A DNA stretch of 64,000 bases from Candidatus Flexifilum affinis (GTDB taxonomy: Bacteria > Chloroflexota > Anaerolineae > Aggregatilineales > Phototrophicaceae), in the NCBI GenBank assembly GCA_016713325.1, contig JADJPJ010000097.1:1-64000 (forward strand), written 5' to 3'. The notes under the pieces are model-generated. The model did not search any database and was not told the origin of the DNA. It saw only the letters and a program-made list of their open reading frames with translations. Of this stretch, positions 63,824 through 64,000 are shown piece by piece. The position numbers and the translations under genes were made by a program. The stretch's first letter is position 1. Every line of letters begins with the position of its first letter.

Positions 63824-64000
63824 TCACTCATTTTTCCACCCGTAGAGTGTATACCGCAGGCCGTCGGTCCAGACCGGGGTCATGGCCGCATCGATGGCGG
63901 TCCTGAATTCCTCGTCCAGCGCCCGATCGCGCGAGACGGTCAGCACCTGATCGTACAGCGCATGGAACACCAGCAGATAGTCGTCCCCCGCCGCCTTGTA
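63824..64000 (-). CDS. C-terminal end of an unrecognised protein
   Basis: The last 58 residues of a minus-strand gene whose start lies outside the window: frame open from base 64000 to TGA at 63824-63826. It reads DDYLLVFHALYDQVLTVSRDRALDEEF and WTDGLRYTLYGWKNE at the end. Amphipathic and helical; no family recognised. Confidence 0.65.
   Translation of the reverse strand, partial: YKAAGDDYLLVFHALYDQVLTVSRDRALDEEFRTAIDAAMTPVWTDGLRYTLYGWKNE

Noticed and set aside
1..64000. Prophage, integrated plasmid or genomic island
   Set aside because: No integrase, transposase, phage structural, partition or conjugation gene was recognised, and no tRNA-anchored att-like repeats were seen.

Overview
The window looks like part of a high-GC, carbohydrate-degrading bacterial chromosome. 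The best fit is Chloroflexota (Anaerolineae-like), an inference from family content rather than a marker gene. Four separate sugar ABC importers each have their own binding protein and two permeases but no ATPase. The binding-protein signal peptides end in 'AQ' or 'AQD'. There are LacI and DeoR regulators, a PAS/GAF histidine kinase, and short palindromic intergenic repeats. No rRNA, tRNA, CRISPR array, prophage, plasmid gene or transposase was recognised.

Layout. (1) 1-5 kb: amidase, two aminoglycoside-modifying-enzyme homologues (APH, ANT), a methyltransferase and a GNAT. (2) 5.05-11.7 kb: LacI regulator, ABC importer A and an ADP-ribosylglycohydrolase-family protein. (3) 11.8-13.9 kb: enolase-superfamily sugar-acid dehydratase coupled to a U32-like protein. 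(4) 14-16.1 kb: tandem pair of secreted proteins with palindromic repeats. (5) 16.1-26.8 kb: UMF1-type MFS protein with an unusual extracytoplasmic insert, an eight-sensor-domain histidine kinase, AraC and DeoR regulators and small enzymes. (6) 27.1-34.3 kb: ABC importer B, alpha-L-rhamnosidase and an M19 dipeptidase homologue. (7) 34.3-40 kb: two envelope proteins, a GH51 arabinofuranosidase and a polytopic membrane protein. (8) 40.1-48.7 kb (minus): ABC importer C, YesL-like protein, Gfo/Idh oxidoreductase, UxaC and UxaE, a hexuronate pathway. It is divergent from a LacI regulator, an OYE-family enzyme and a second Gfo/Idh. (9) 52.5-56.4 kb: minus-strand block of small enzymes. (10) 56.5-61.3 kb: LacI regulator divergent from ABC importer D. 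(11) 61.3-64 kb: flavodoxin, CoA-binding protein, a lipoprotein, a strongly folded candidate RNA and the end of an unknown gene.

The catabolic genes fit degradation of pectin and hemicellulose side chains. GH78 would release rhamnose and GH51 arabinose. Importers would bring in oligosaccharides or uronates. UxaC and UxaE would move galacturonate into the fructuronate branch, and the enolase-superfamily enzyme would dehydrate a sugar acid. Each importer is next to a regulator, and inverted-repeat operator candidates lie beside the regulator genes. All four binding-protein/permease junctions carry a stem-loop.

Sequence quality matters. At least 17 single-base frameshifts and one amber codon break otherwise well-conserved genes. 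Most lie in the first 10 kb, and many are one-base deletions in short homopolymers. A nonsensical G/C homopolymer block lies near 36.85 kb. I read most of these as assembly errors, so broken genes are annotated over their full reconstructed extent. The most interesting unexplained signals are the structured element at 63.56-63.82 kb and the long wobble-containing terminator hairpin in the leader of importer D.
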